64,000 nt of DNA, taken from NCBI GenBank assembly GCA_029866155.1, contig JARWZW010000019.1, positions 1-64,000 of the forward strand, in the 5' to 3' direction. The translations under genes and the position numbers were made by a program. Source of the DNA: Caulobacter sp. (GTDB lineage Bacteria > Pseudomonadota > Alphaproteobacteria > Caulobacterales > Caulobacteraceae). Below, piece by piece: positions 1-7,087 of the stretch; the first letter of the stretch is position 1, and the number at the start of each line of letters is the position of its first letter. The notes under the pieces are model-generated. The model was not told where the DNA came from. It was given only the letters and a program-made list of their open reading frames with translations, and did not search any database.

Positions 1-222
1 CGCCGTCATCCGCCCAAGCAGATAGTCGCGAACCTGCCGGTTGGCGGCCGAGCCCGTGGGATGGGGACGGGCCGCGATGACGGCGATGTCCTTTAGCGCC
101 CGGCCAGTGGAAAACACCTCCGGCGGCGCCGCCGCTCCCACGGCGCGGGGCGTCACGGTCCCCTGCCAGGCCAGGACCAGGGCGCCGGCCAGGGCCAGGG
201 CCAGCCACATCATCCGCATCAT
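1..222 (-). CDS. M28-family metallopeptidase, N-terminal part (runs off window start)
   Basis: The reverse strand is open from an ATG at 222 to base 1, giving 74 residues. It begins MMRMMWLALALAGALVLAW, a signal peptide or N-terminal membrane anchor. A segment FSTGRALKDIAVIA follows, then RPHPTGSAANRQVRDYL. That Arg-Pro-His-Pro-x-Gly-Ser-x-x-Asn pattern is typical of the start of the M28 (Fxna/aminopeptidase-like) domain, in which the zinc ligands come later and so lie outside this window. A purine-rich RBS (GGGGGA) lies about 10 bases before the ATG. The family removes N-terminal residues in the periplasm or at the membrane; the substrate cannot be told. Recognition rests on the N-terminal signature only. 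Confidence 0.6.
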   Translation of the reverse strand, partial: MMRMMWLALALAGALVLAWQGTVTPRAVGAAAPPEVFSTGRALKDIAVIAARPHPTGSAANRQVRDYLLGRMTA

Positions 223-261
223 CTGGAGTTCCCCCGCCTGGCCCGACCTGCCTGTGCCTGA

Positions 262-660
262 CTAGTGGATCAGGCCCAGGGTCGCCAGCAGCACCATCAG
301 GGTCCCTGTCAGGCCCACCGCCCAGGCCAGGGGCCGGATCATCGGCACGCCCAGCAGGTACAGCGCCGCATGGGCCACCCGCGAATAGAAGAACAGCTGC
401 GCCCCCAGCACCGTCATGGGGCTGGACACGCCGGCCACGGCGGCCACCAGCACGATGGGCGCAAACATGGTCAGCCCCTCACGGTGATTGTCCACCACCC
501 GGAGGCAGCGGGCATGAAAGCCCTCGGCCGGCCCCAGATTGTCCCGGTTGTTGGCCAGAGGCATCAACCCCTTGGACCGGATCCCGGCCATGGCCTGGAC
601 CAGGATCAACAGGATCAGCAGCCCCGTCGCATAGAGCAGCATGGTCAGTTCAGTGGTCAT
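262..660 (-). CDS. MAPEG family membrane protein
   Basis: This 132-residue protein has four hydrophobic segments, near residues 5-25, 65-85, 87-105 and 110-130, and the family length of about 130. The motif GPAEGFHARCLRVVDNHREG with a following FAP is typical of bacterial MAPEG (eicosanoid/glutathione metabolism) proteins: the RxxxNHxE stretch sits in the first cytosolic loop. Members are trimeric inner-membrane proteins, some with glutathione S-transferase activity, but the bacterial substrates are mostly unknown. It is transcribed away from the small ATPase at 801, with a divergent promoter region of about 140 bases. No conserved partner is visible beside it. Confidence 0.8.
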   Translation of the reverse strand: MTTELTMLLYATGLLILLILVQAMAGIRSKGLMPLANNRDNLGPAEGFHARCLRVVDNHREGLTMFAPIVLVAAVAGVSSPMTVLGAQLFFYSRVAHAALYLLGVPMIRPLAWAVGLTGTLMVLLATLGLIH

Positions 661-800
661 GATGTTTCCTCCCCCGAGGGCTTGTTATCCGCGCATTGGG
701 CGCGCGGGGCGGGGGTTGGTCAAGCGGGGCGAGACAGCCGGTCCCGGCCTGGGGCATCATGGGCGTCAGGCCGGGAGCTGAAACAGCGGGGGATGGCGGG

Positions 801-1370
801 ATGAAACTGGTCTTCATCTATGGACAGGCCGGGGCCGGAAAACTGACCGTGGCCAAAGAGCTGGCCGCCCTCACCGGCATCGCGCTCTTTCACAATCACC
901 TGGTCGTGGACGCCGTGGCGGCCGTCTTTCCCTTTGGATCGCCCGCCTTTGTCCGGCTGAGGGAGCAGTTCTGGCTGGAGGTGTTCGCCGAGGCCGCCAA
1001 GGGCACATCCCTGATCTTCACCTTCGCTCCGGAGGACACGGTGGCCGGCGATTTTCCGGATCGGGTGCGCGCGCTTGTCGAGGCGGCCGGAGGCCAGGTC
1101 CATTTTGTGCGCCTGACGGTTCCGGAGTCCGTCCAGGACGAGCGGATCAATGCGGCCAGTCGACATGCCTTCGGCAAGCTGACCTCGCTGGCGCTTCTCC
1201 GCCAGCTGCGGCCGCAGTTCATCGCCGCCATGCAGGCCATGCCGGAGCCGATCCTCAGCCTCGACGCGGCCGCCACTCCGCCCGACGCCGCCGCCCGGAT
1301 GATCGCGGCGGCCATTGCGGAGCAGGATCAGGCGGACGTGGGCGGCACGGAGGCTGGCGGCGGCGAGTGA
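801..1370 (+). CDS. Small P-loop kinase-like ATPase
   Basis: A 189-residue protein whose N-terminus MKLVFIYGQAGAGKLTVAKE carries a Walker A loop (GQAGAGK-L-T). FHNH and LIFTFAPED follow, as in small AAA/shikimate-kinase-like proteins annotated as ATP-binding or nucleoside-kinase-like. The lid region has RLTVPESVQDERI and the C-terminus ends in a low-complexity Asp/Glu/Gly tail. The ATG at 801 was chosen over an upstream in-frame start at 696 because the Walker A strand begins directly after it and a GGGGGATGGCGGG RBS precedes it. Function beyond ATP or GTP binding is not known; the substrate may be a small molecule. It stands alone, divergent from the MAPEG gene. Confidence 0.65.
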   Translation: MKLVFIYGQAGAGKLTVAKELAALTGIALFHNHLVVDAVAAVFPFGSPAFVRLREQFWLEVFAEAAKGTSLIFTFAPEDTVAGDFPDRVRALVEAAGGQVHFVRLTVPESVQDERINAASRHAFGKLTSLALLRQLRPQFIAAMQAMPEPILSLDAAATPPDAAARMIAAAIAEQDQADVGGTEAGGGE

Positions 1371-1560
1371 CCTCCGTCGCCTCTGGCGAGCATCTGTCGG
1401 CCGCGGGATGGGTGCTGTGAGGGGGCGGTCCCCGGCTTGGCCGACGATGCTCGACCGCTTCTGTCCAGGGTGAATTTTAGATGACAGGCAGGCGGGGCGG
1501 CGATTTTCAACCTTGTCGGCATTCAGGCAGCGGCTAGGTTGAACCTCTGATTGTGGGGGC

Positions 1561-4500
1561 ATGATGTCTGTATTTCAGTTTTCTCAGCTGGCGCCGCTGG
1601 ACGCCCTGTCGGCCTCGGCCGCCCCGGAATGGGATGACCAAGGCAAGGCTGCCGGCCCTGCCGGAGCGCCCTCCGCAACCTCGCCGGGCCTGGCCCTGGT
1701 CAACGGAACCACCGGCCCCGACTTCATCCACCGCGCCGGCGACGGCCTGGTTCCGCCTGTGGGCTACAATGACCTGACGGGCGCGACCGTTGGAGACGAT
1801 GTGCTGACCAGCGGCGACGGGGACGACATCATCTTCGGCGACCAGGGCGACGATGTCCTGATCGGCGGCGGAGGCGACGACAGCCTGAATGGCGGAGACG
1901 GGGTGGACACGGCCGACTATGGCCTATCGGGTTCGGCCATCACAGCGGACCTTTCCGACGGCAGCGTTCAAGGGAGCGGCGGAGCGGTCAAGATCGGGGG
2001 CGAGTTTCTCGTCAACACAGAGACAGCAAGCGATCAATGGGGCCCTAGCATCACTGGCCTCAACGGCGGTGGCTTTGTTTTAACGTGGTACGACTATAGC
2101 CGCACCCTTGGCGACGCCAGCGGGATAAGCATCAAGGCCCAGATGTTTGACGCCGCCGGGGCGAAAGTCGGCGGGGAGTTTCTGGTCAACACCCAGACAT
2201 CTGGCGATCAACTTATCCCCACCATCACTGGACTGGCCGGCGGCGGCTTTGTCGTGACCTGGCAGGAGGGTGGCGGCACTTTTGGCACGCTCAACGAGGC
2301 CAACATCAAGGCCCAGATGTTCGACGCCGCCGGGGCCAGGATCGGCGGGGAGTTTTCGGTCAGCACCCAGACCGCCAACGGTCAACTCGAACCAACCATC
2401 ACCGGCCTGACCGGCGGCGGCTTTGTCGTGACTTGGACCGACCGAAGCGGCACCCTAGGCGACTCCAGCGGTCCCAGTATCAAGGCCCAGATGTTCGACG
2501 CCGCCGGGGCCAGGGTCGGCGGGGAGTTTCTGGTCAACACCCAGACGGCCGGCCTTCAGACGTACCCCACGATCGCCGGTCTGTCCGGCGGTGGCTTTGT
2601 TGTCACTTGGCAGGACTATAGCGGCACACTTGGTGATGGCAGCAGCGCCAGCATCAAGGCGCAGATGTTCGACGCTGCCGGGGCCAGGATCGGCGCGGAG
2701 TTTCTCGTCAACACCCTGATACTTGACACTCAACGCGTACCAACAATCACCGGTCTGGCAGGCGGTGGTTTTGTCGTGACCTGGTCCGACTTCAGCGGCA
2801 CGCTTGGCGACGCTAGCGGATACAGCATCAAGGCCCAGCTGTTCGACGCCACCGGGGGGCGGGTCGGCGATGAGTTTCTCGTCAATACCCAGACGAGCGA
2901 CTATCAGGTTGGTCCTACCGTCACCGATCTGTCCGGCGGCGGATTTGTCGTAACCTGGTGGGATTTAAGCGGCACGCTTGGCGACGCTAGCGGTTACAGC
3001 ATGAAAGCTCAGGTGTTCGATGCTGGTGGATCGAGGATTGGCGAGGAGTTTCTTGTCAACACCGAGACGTTCGGCCATCAGTATTTTTCCACTGTCACTG
3101 GTTTGGCAGGCGGCGGCTTTGTCGTGAGCTGGACTGACCAGAGCGGCACGCTTGGCGATGCCAGCGGCACCAGCATCAAGGCCCAGATCTTCGGCGTCGG
3201 CTCCGAAGAAACCGATACCCTCACCAGCATCGAAAACCTCACCGGTTCCAACTTCAACGACAGCCTGACCGGCGACGCCGGCGCCAACCGGCTGGATGGC
3301 GGCCTGGGGGATGACCTGCTGATCGGCGGGCTGGGTGCGGACCAGCTGATCGGCGGCGGCGGGATCGATACGGCGGACTACGGTGCGGCCCTGGCCGGGG
3401 TGATTGTCGACCTGAAGACCGGGATCGTCAGCGGCGGGGCCGGGGCAGACAGCCTGATCGGCATCGAGAATATCACCGGCACGGCCTTCAACGACCGTCT
3501 GGCGGGTTTCACCGGCGCCAACCTGCTGGACGGCGGTGACGGCGATGACCAGATCAGCGGCTTTGGCGACAACGACAGCCTGATCGGCGGCCTGGGCAAC
3601 GACCTGCTGGTCGGCGGGGCCGGCAATGACCGGATCGACGGCGGGATCGGCCGGGACACCGCCTCCTACAAGGGCGCCATCGCCGGGGGCGGGGTGACGG
3701 TCAATCTGCTGACCGGGACCTCCAGGGGGGCCCAGGGCTTCGACACCCTGATCAAGATCGAAGACCTGATCGGCTCGGACTTCGACGATGTCCTGACCGG
3801 CGACAAGGGCGTCAACCAGATCGCCGGCGGGGCCGGTAATGACAGCCTGAACGGCGGACTTGGGACCGACACGGTCTCCTATGCCGGGACCGCCTCTGCC
3901 GTGACCGTCAGCCTGTTGGCCGGCCAGGCCACCGGCGGCGCCGGGACCGACCAGCTGCTGGGCTTCGAGAACATCATCGGCTCGGACTTCAATGACAGCC
4001 TGACCGGCGATGGCGGCGACAACATCCTGGTCGGGGGCCTTGGGAACGACAGCTTGAATGGCGGGGCAGGCCTGGATACGGCCGACTATGGCGGCGCCAG
4101 TGCGGCCGTGGTGGCGGACCTGGGTCTGGGAACCGCAAGCCTCGGCCTCGAGACCGACAGCCTGTCCGGCATCGAGACCCTGCTGGGTTCCAAGTTCGGC
4201 GACAGCCTGACTGGCGACCTTTCGGCCAACATCCTCAACGGCGGACGGGGCGATGACCGGATCACCGGCGGCGGTGGTGCAGACCTGCTCACGGGCGGCG
4301 TCGGCAAGGACGTCTTCCTCTATACCAGCCTGGCCGACAGCAGCCTGGCGGCCATGGACCTGATCACCGACCTGGGCGGCAAGGACCGGATCGACCTGTC
4401 GGCCCTCGACGCGGACACCAATACCGCCGGCGACCAGGCCTTCCTGCAGGTGGCGGCCTTTACCGGGGCGGCCGCCCAGATGGTCCTGACCTACAACGCC

Positions 4501-4608
4501 GGGACCAACCAGACCCGGCTGGCCCTGGACGTCAATGGCGACGGCGTCTCTGACTTCGAGCTTCTGATGACCGGCAGTCACCTCGATCCGACCGGTTGGG
4601 CGCTCTGA
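1561..4608 (+). CDS. RTX-type secreted calcium-binding repeat protein
   Basis: A 1015-residue protein with no Sec signal peptide, as expected for type I secretion. Residues 1-75 are a low-complexity head. A first block of GGxGxDxUx nonapeptides (about 78-115) ends in DTADYG. Residues 145-550 are seven tandem 58-residue units of the type GGEFLVNTQT..PTITGLAGGGFVVTW. Residues about 555-905 are further calcium-binding modules, each with a DTADY/DTASY turn and an IEN(I/L)xGSxF(N/D)D segment. The last ~100 residues (VGKDVFLYTSLADS to the end) match the serralysin-type C-terminus that acts as the uncleaved secretion signal. No catalytic domain is visible, so a surface-layer, adhesin or matrix role is likelier than an enzyme. 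No ABC exporter genes are adjacent. Confidence 0.85.
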   Translation: MMSVFQFSQLAPLDALSASAAPEWDDQGKAAGPAGAPSATSPGLALVNGTTGPDFIHRAGDGLVPPVGYNDLTGATVGDDVLTSGDGDDIIFGDQGDDVLIGGGGDDSLNGGDGVDTADYGLSGSAITADLSDGSVQGSGGAVKIGGEFLVNTETASDQWGPSITGLNGGGFVLTWYDYSRTLGDASGISIKAQMFDAAGAKVGGEFLVNTQTSGDQLIPTITGLAGGGFVVTWQEGGGTFGTLNEANIKAQMFDAAGARIGGEFSVSTQTANGQLEPTITGLTGGGFVVTWTDRSGTLGDSSGPSIKAQMFDAAGARVGGEFLVNTQTAGLQTYPTIAGLSGGGFVVTWQDYSGTLGDGSSASIKAQMFDAAGARIGAEFLVNTLILDTQRVPTITGLAGGGFVVTWSDFSGTLGDASGYSIKAQLFDATGGRVGDEFLVNTQTSDYQVGPTVTDLSGGGFVVTWWDLSGTLGDASGYSMKAQVFDAGGSRIGEEFLVNTETFGHQYFSTVTGLAGGGFVVSWTDQSGTLGDASGTSIKAQIFGVGSEETDTLTSIENLTGSNFNDSLTGDAGANRLDGGLGDDLLIGGLGADQLIGGGGIDTADYGAALAGVIVDLKTGIVSGGAGADSLIGIENITGTAFNDRLAGFTGANLLDGGDGDDQISGFGDNDSLIGGLGNDLLVGGAGNDRIDGGIGRDTASYKGAIAGGGVTVNLLTGTSRGAQGFDTLIKIEDLIGSDFDDVLTGDKGVNQIAGGAGNDSLNGGLGTDTVSYAGTASAVTVSLLAGQATGGAGTDQLLGFENIIGSDFNDSLTGDGGDNILVGGLGNDSLNGGAGLDTADYGGASAAVVADLGLGTASLGLETDSLSGIETLLGSKFGDSLTGDLSANILNGGRGDDRITGGGGADLLTGGVGKDVFLYTSLADSSLAAMDLITDLGGKDRIDLSALDADTNTAGDQAFLQVAAFTGAAAQMVLTYNAGTNQTRLALDVNGDGVSDFELLMTGSHLDPTGWAL
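1993..3210 (+). repeat. Seven tandem 174-bp (58-codon) units inside the RTX gene
   Basis: Units start at 1993, 2167, 2341, 2515, 2689, 2863 and 3037, at exactly 174 bases each. Each encodes I/V-GGEFLVNTQT, then PTITGLAGGGFVVTW, SGTLGDASG and IKAQMFDAAGA. The first four or five are most alike; unit 7 ends in a degenerate GVGSEE. This repeat type is known from large secreted proteins of alphaproteobacteria and cyanobacteria. The array is prone to expansion and contraction by recombination. Confidence 0.93.
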
Positions 4609-4634
4609 CAGGCTGAATCGGAGACTGTGTTCCG

Positions 4635-4654
4635 CCATGATCGGTCGATCATGG
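4635..4654. terminator. Hairpin after the RTX gene (terminator-like)
   Basis: CCATGATC and GATCATGG form a perfect 8-bp stem with a GGTC loop 27 bases after the RTX stop. A second short hairpin (CTTCAG/CTGAAG, 4664-4679) follows. It lies between two convergent genes. There is no T-tract, so it may be a transcript-end stabiliser or a Rho-assisted terminator. Confidence 0.4.
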
Positions 4655-4702
4655 AGGCGCAGGCTTCAGCCGCCTGAAGGGCCCGGCTGAGCGGGGTCGG
4701 TC

Positions 4703-5155
4703 TCAGACTGGATAGACCCTTGTCTGCTTGACCCGGCCATAAGCGAAACTGGTGTCGATCGAGGCTATGCCCGGTATCGCGTGCAGCCGGCGGCGCACGA
4801 AGGTCTCATAGGCCTCCAGGCTGGCGACGATTATCCGCAGCAGATAGTCGTCGCTTCCCGCCAGCAGGTAACAGTCAAGTACCTCGTCCAGCCGGCTGAC
4901 CCGGTCCTCGAAGCCCTTGACGGTCTCTTCGGCATGTCGCTCCAGGCGCACCCGGATGAAGACGGTGATCGGCAGGCCATAGGCCTTCTGGTCGACCAGG
5001 GCGGTGTAGCCGCTGATCACCCCCTCTGTCTCCAGGTTGCGAAGGCGACGCAGGCAGGGAGAGGGCGACAGGTTGACCCGCTCGGCCAGGTCCTGGTTGC
5101 TCAGCCGGCCGTCCTTTTGAAGTTCGCGGATGATGCGGCGATCAGTGGCGTCCAT
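4703..5155 (-). CDS. mdeR: Lrp/AsnC family regulator, likely of methionine gamma-lyase
   Basis: A 150-residue Lrp/AsnC protein. Residues 1-60 are the winged helix (MDATDRRIIRELQKDGRLSN, then SPSPCLRRLRNLETEG), and residues 65-150 are the RAM/AsnC effector domain with the YLLAGSDDYLLRI strand. The ATG at 5155 was preferred over an upstream one at 5239 because Lrp proteins start at MDxxDRxIL and GGAG lies 7 bases before it; the longer start would also swallow the operator. It is divergent from the methionine gamma-lyase gene, the arrangement of mdeR/mdeA in Pseudomonas putida, where MdeR activates mdeA in response to methionine. The symbol is given by that analogy. A dyad in the shared promoter is its likely binding site. 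Confidence 0.8.
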   Translation of the reverse strand: MDATDRRIIRELQKDGRLSNQDLAERVNLSPSPCLRRLRNLETEGVISGYTALVDQKAYGLPITVFIRVRLERHAEETVKGFEDRVSRLDEVLDCYLLAGSDDYLLRIIVASLEAYETFVRRRLHAIPGIASIDTSFAYGRVKQTRVYPV

Positions 5156-5167
5156 TGCCGCTCCAAA

Positions 5168-5205
5168 TTGGCAGATACTGCCAACAGAGAGCCATATATT
5201 GGCAG
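5168..5205. promoter_or_regulatory. Operator dyads between mdeR-like and mdeA genes
   Basis: TTGGCAG-ATA-CTGCCAA (5168-5184) is a perfect 7-bp inverted repeat. A second TTGGCAG begins at 5199, exactly 31 bases (three helical turns) on, within GCCA-TATAT-TGGC. Lrp-family octamers bind such phased 15-17 bp dyads. The sites lie in the 110-bp gap between the two divergent start codons, so both genes could be controlled. Confidence 0.65.
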
Positions 5206-5265
5206 AAAACGCAATCTTCGAGCGGTCCGATGGGGGCAATCTGGCGAACCAAAGGGAGATCCGCC

Positions 5266-6465
5266 ATGTCGTCCGCCCCGCCCGGTTTCGCCACCCGCGC
5301 CATCCATGCCGGCTATGACCCCATGGCCGAACAGGGCGCCCTGACCCCGCCGCTGCATCTGACCTCGACCTTCGCCTTCGAAACGGCCGAGGCAGGCGGC
5401 GAACTGTTCGCCGGTGTGCGAGAGGGTCACATCTATTCGCGCATCTCCAACCCGACCACGGCCCTGCTCGAACAGCGGATCGCGGCCCTGGAAGAGGCGC
5501 CGGCCGGATTGGCGGCTGCGTCCGGCATGGGGGCCATCACGGCAGTCCTCTGGACGTTTCTTTCGCCGGGCGACGAGGTGATCACCGACACCACCCTCTA
5601 TGGCTGCACCTTCGCCTTCCTGCGCCATGGCCTGTCGCGGTTTGGCGTGACCATCACCCATGTCGACCTGACCGACCCTGCCGCGCTCGCCGCAGCGATC
5701 TCTCCGCGGACGCGGTTGGTCTATTTCGAGACCCCGGCCAATCCGAACATGCGACTGGTCGATATCGCCGCCTGCAGCGCCATCGCCCGGGCCGCCGGCG
5801 CCCGCACCGTGGTCGACAACACCTACGCCACCCCGATGCTGACCCGCCCATTCGGACTGGGGGCGGATATCGTGGTCCATTCGGCGACCAAGTACCTTGG
5901 CGGCCATGGCGACCTGATCGGCGGCCTTGTCGCCGGATCTGCCGAGGACATGGCTCAGGTCCGTTCCGTGGGCATCAAGGACATGACCGGGGCGGTCATG
6001 GCCCCGTTCAACGCCTTTTTGATCCTGCGCGGACTGAAGACGCTACAGCTGCGCATGGAGCGGCACTGCCGTTCAGCCATGGCGGCGGCGACCCTGCTCG
6101 AAGCCCATCCGGCGGTGGCGGTCGTCAACTACCCGGGTCTGGCCAGTTTTCCCCAGCACGATCTTGCGACCCGCCAGATGCCCGGTTTCGGCGGGATGAT
6201 CGCCTTCGAGATGCAGGGCGGCCATGCCGCCGGGGTGGCCATGATGAACCGCCTGACCCTGATCCGGCGCGCCGTATCCCTCGGCGACGCCGAAAGCCTG
6301 ATCCAGCATCCGGCCAGCATGACCCACTCGACCTACAGTCCGGAAGAGCGCCAGGCCCATGGCATTTCAGAGGGACTGGTGCGGCTCTCGGTGGGCCTGG
6401 AAGACGAAGCGGACATTCTGGCCGACCTCGCCGCCTCCCTGTCCGGCGCGGCTGCTGCGGGCTGA
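5266..6465 (+). CDS. mdeA: Methionine gamma-lyase (PLP enzyme)
   Basis: A 399-residue Cys/Met-metabolism PLP enzyme (fold type I, cystathionine family). It cleaves L-methionine to methanethiol, ammonia and 2-oxobutyrate. The PLP lysine sits in VVHSATKYLGGHGD and the cofactor Asp in VVDNTY. The diagnostic active-site cysteine of true methionine gamma-lyases is present in TLYGCTFAFL (Cys116 in P. putida MdeA). The C-terminal PASMTHSTYSPEER and EGLVRLSVGLED motifs match MdeA closely. The ATG at 5266 has a GGGAG RBS; an upstream in-frame start at 5155 would overlap the regulator. An Lrp gene is divergent. Cystathionine gamma-lyase is the alternative, but the cysteine argues against it. Confidence 0.88.
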   Translation: MSSAPPGFATRAIHAGYDPMAEQGALTPPLHLTSTFAFETAEAGGELFAGVREGHIYSRISNPTTALLEQRIAALEEAPAGLAAASGMGAITAVLWTFLSPGDEVITDTTLYGCTFAFLRHGLSRFGVTITHVDLTDPAALAAAISPRTRLVYFETPANPNMRLVDIAACSAIARAAGARTVVDNTYATPMLTRPFGLGADIVVHSATKYLGGHGDLIGGLVAGSAEDMAQVRSVGIKDMTGAVMAPFNAFLILRGLKTLQLRMERHCRSAMAAATLLEAHPAVAVVNYPGLASFPQHDLATRQMPGFGGMIAFEMQGGHAAGVAMMNRLTLIRRAVSLGDAESLIQHPASMTHSTYSPEERQAHGISEGLVRLSVGLEDEADILADLAASLSGAAAAG

Positions 6466-6537
6466 GTCGCCTAACCGGAAGGGCGCGTCAGCTCCGCGGC
6501 GTTCCCCCGGCTGCCTGCAGACCACCGTCCTGACCCC

Positions 6538-6957
6538 TCAGGCCGCCCGCATCCGGTTGCCCCGAGGATTGTGCTCCACTTCCGCCAAGCCCAGCGCCTC
6601 CATCAGGGGCGGCACATACATGGCGAACCGGCCGCGCAGGCCCTTCTTCAGGCCATACCAGCCGCCGACGGGGTTGGCCGGGCTGCGGGCCCAGGCCTCG
6701 ACCGTGCCGGGGCGGGCCTCCTTCTGTTCGTCGGCGGACCCCAGCTCCATCCAGTCGCCACGGGCGATCAGCATGGCCTGCAGGTCGGCCAGACAGCGGG
6801 CGTCATAGAACAGCACGGTCTTGCCGACGGTGCAGACCAGAACGTCGCGGCCATCGCGCTGCGCCCGCGCCATGGTGAAGTCCGAGGTGAGGGGCGGGGT
6901 CTTCAGGGCCCAGGGGCCGGCGGGCAGCTGGGCGGCGGGTTCGGAGTCCATGGGCAT
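6538..6957 (-). CDS. Conserved protein of unknown function
   Basis: A 139-residue soluble protein with no signal peptide or membrane segment. The start at 6957 is backed by GAGGA 8 bases upstream; a longer start at 7014 would add a Pro/Asp-rich stretch that looks non-coding. Visible features are a hydrophobic core VLVCTVGKTVLFYDARCLAD, a WMELGSADEQ stretch and a basic/aromatic C-terminal GGWYGLKKGLRGRFAMYVPP. I do not recognise a named domain. It lies convergent with mdeA and downstream of the TonB receptor on the same strand (130 bases apart), so it may be co-transcribed with that gene. Confidence 0.6.
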   Translation of the reverse strand: MPMDSEPAAQLPAGPWALKTPPLTSDFTMARAQRDGRDVLVCTVGKTVLFYDARCLADLQAMLIARGDWMELGSADEQKEARPGTVEAWARSPANPVGGWYGLKKGLRGRFAMYVPPLMEALGLAEVEHNPRGNRMRAA

Positions 6958-7087
6958 GTCCGGGTCCTCGTCATGACAGTCAGGCCGGCTGGGGCCGGAC
7001 CCTGCCGCCACCATAGGCTCAAAATCGCCCCTGGCGCCTTACCCGATCCCGCCGCCGCCCCTTGCCCGTCTTACGGCAGGGCGGGGC

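Noticed and set aside
2965-4638. Long reverse-strand reading frame (557 codons) opposite the RTX repeats
   Set aside because: It is the mirror of the repeat-rich gene: its sequence is a Gly/Ala/Val/Asp/Gln-rich shadow with no family features and no RBS.
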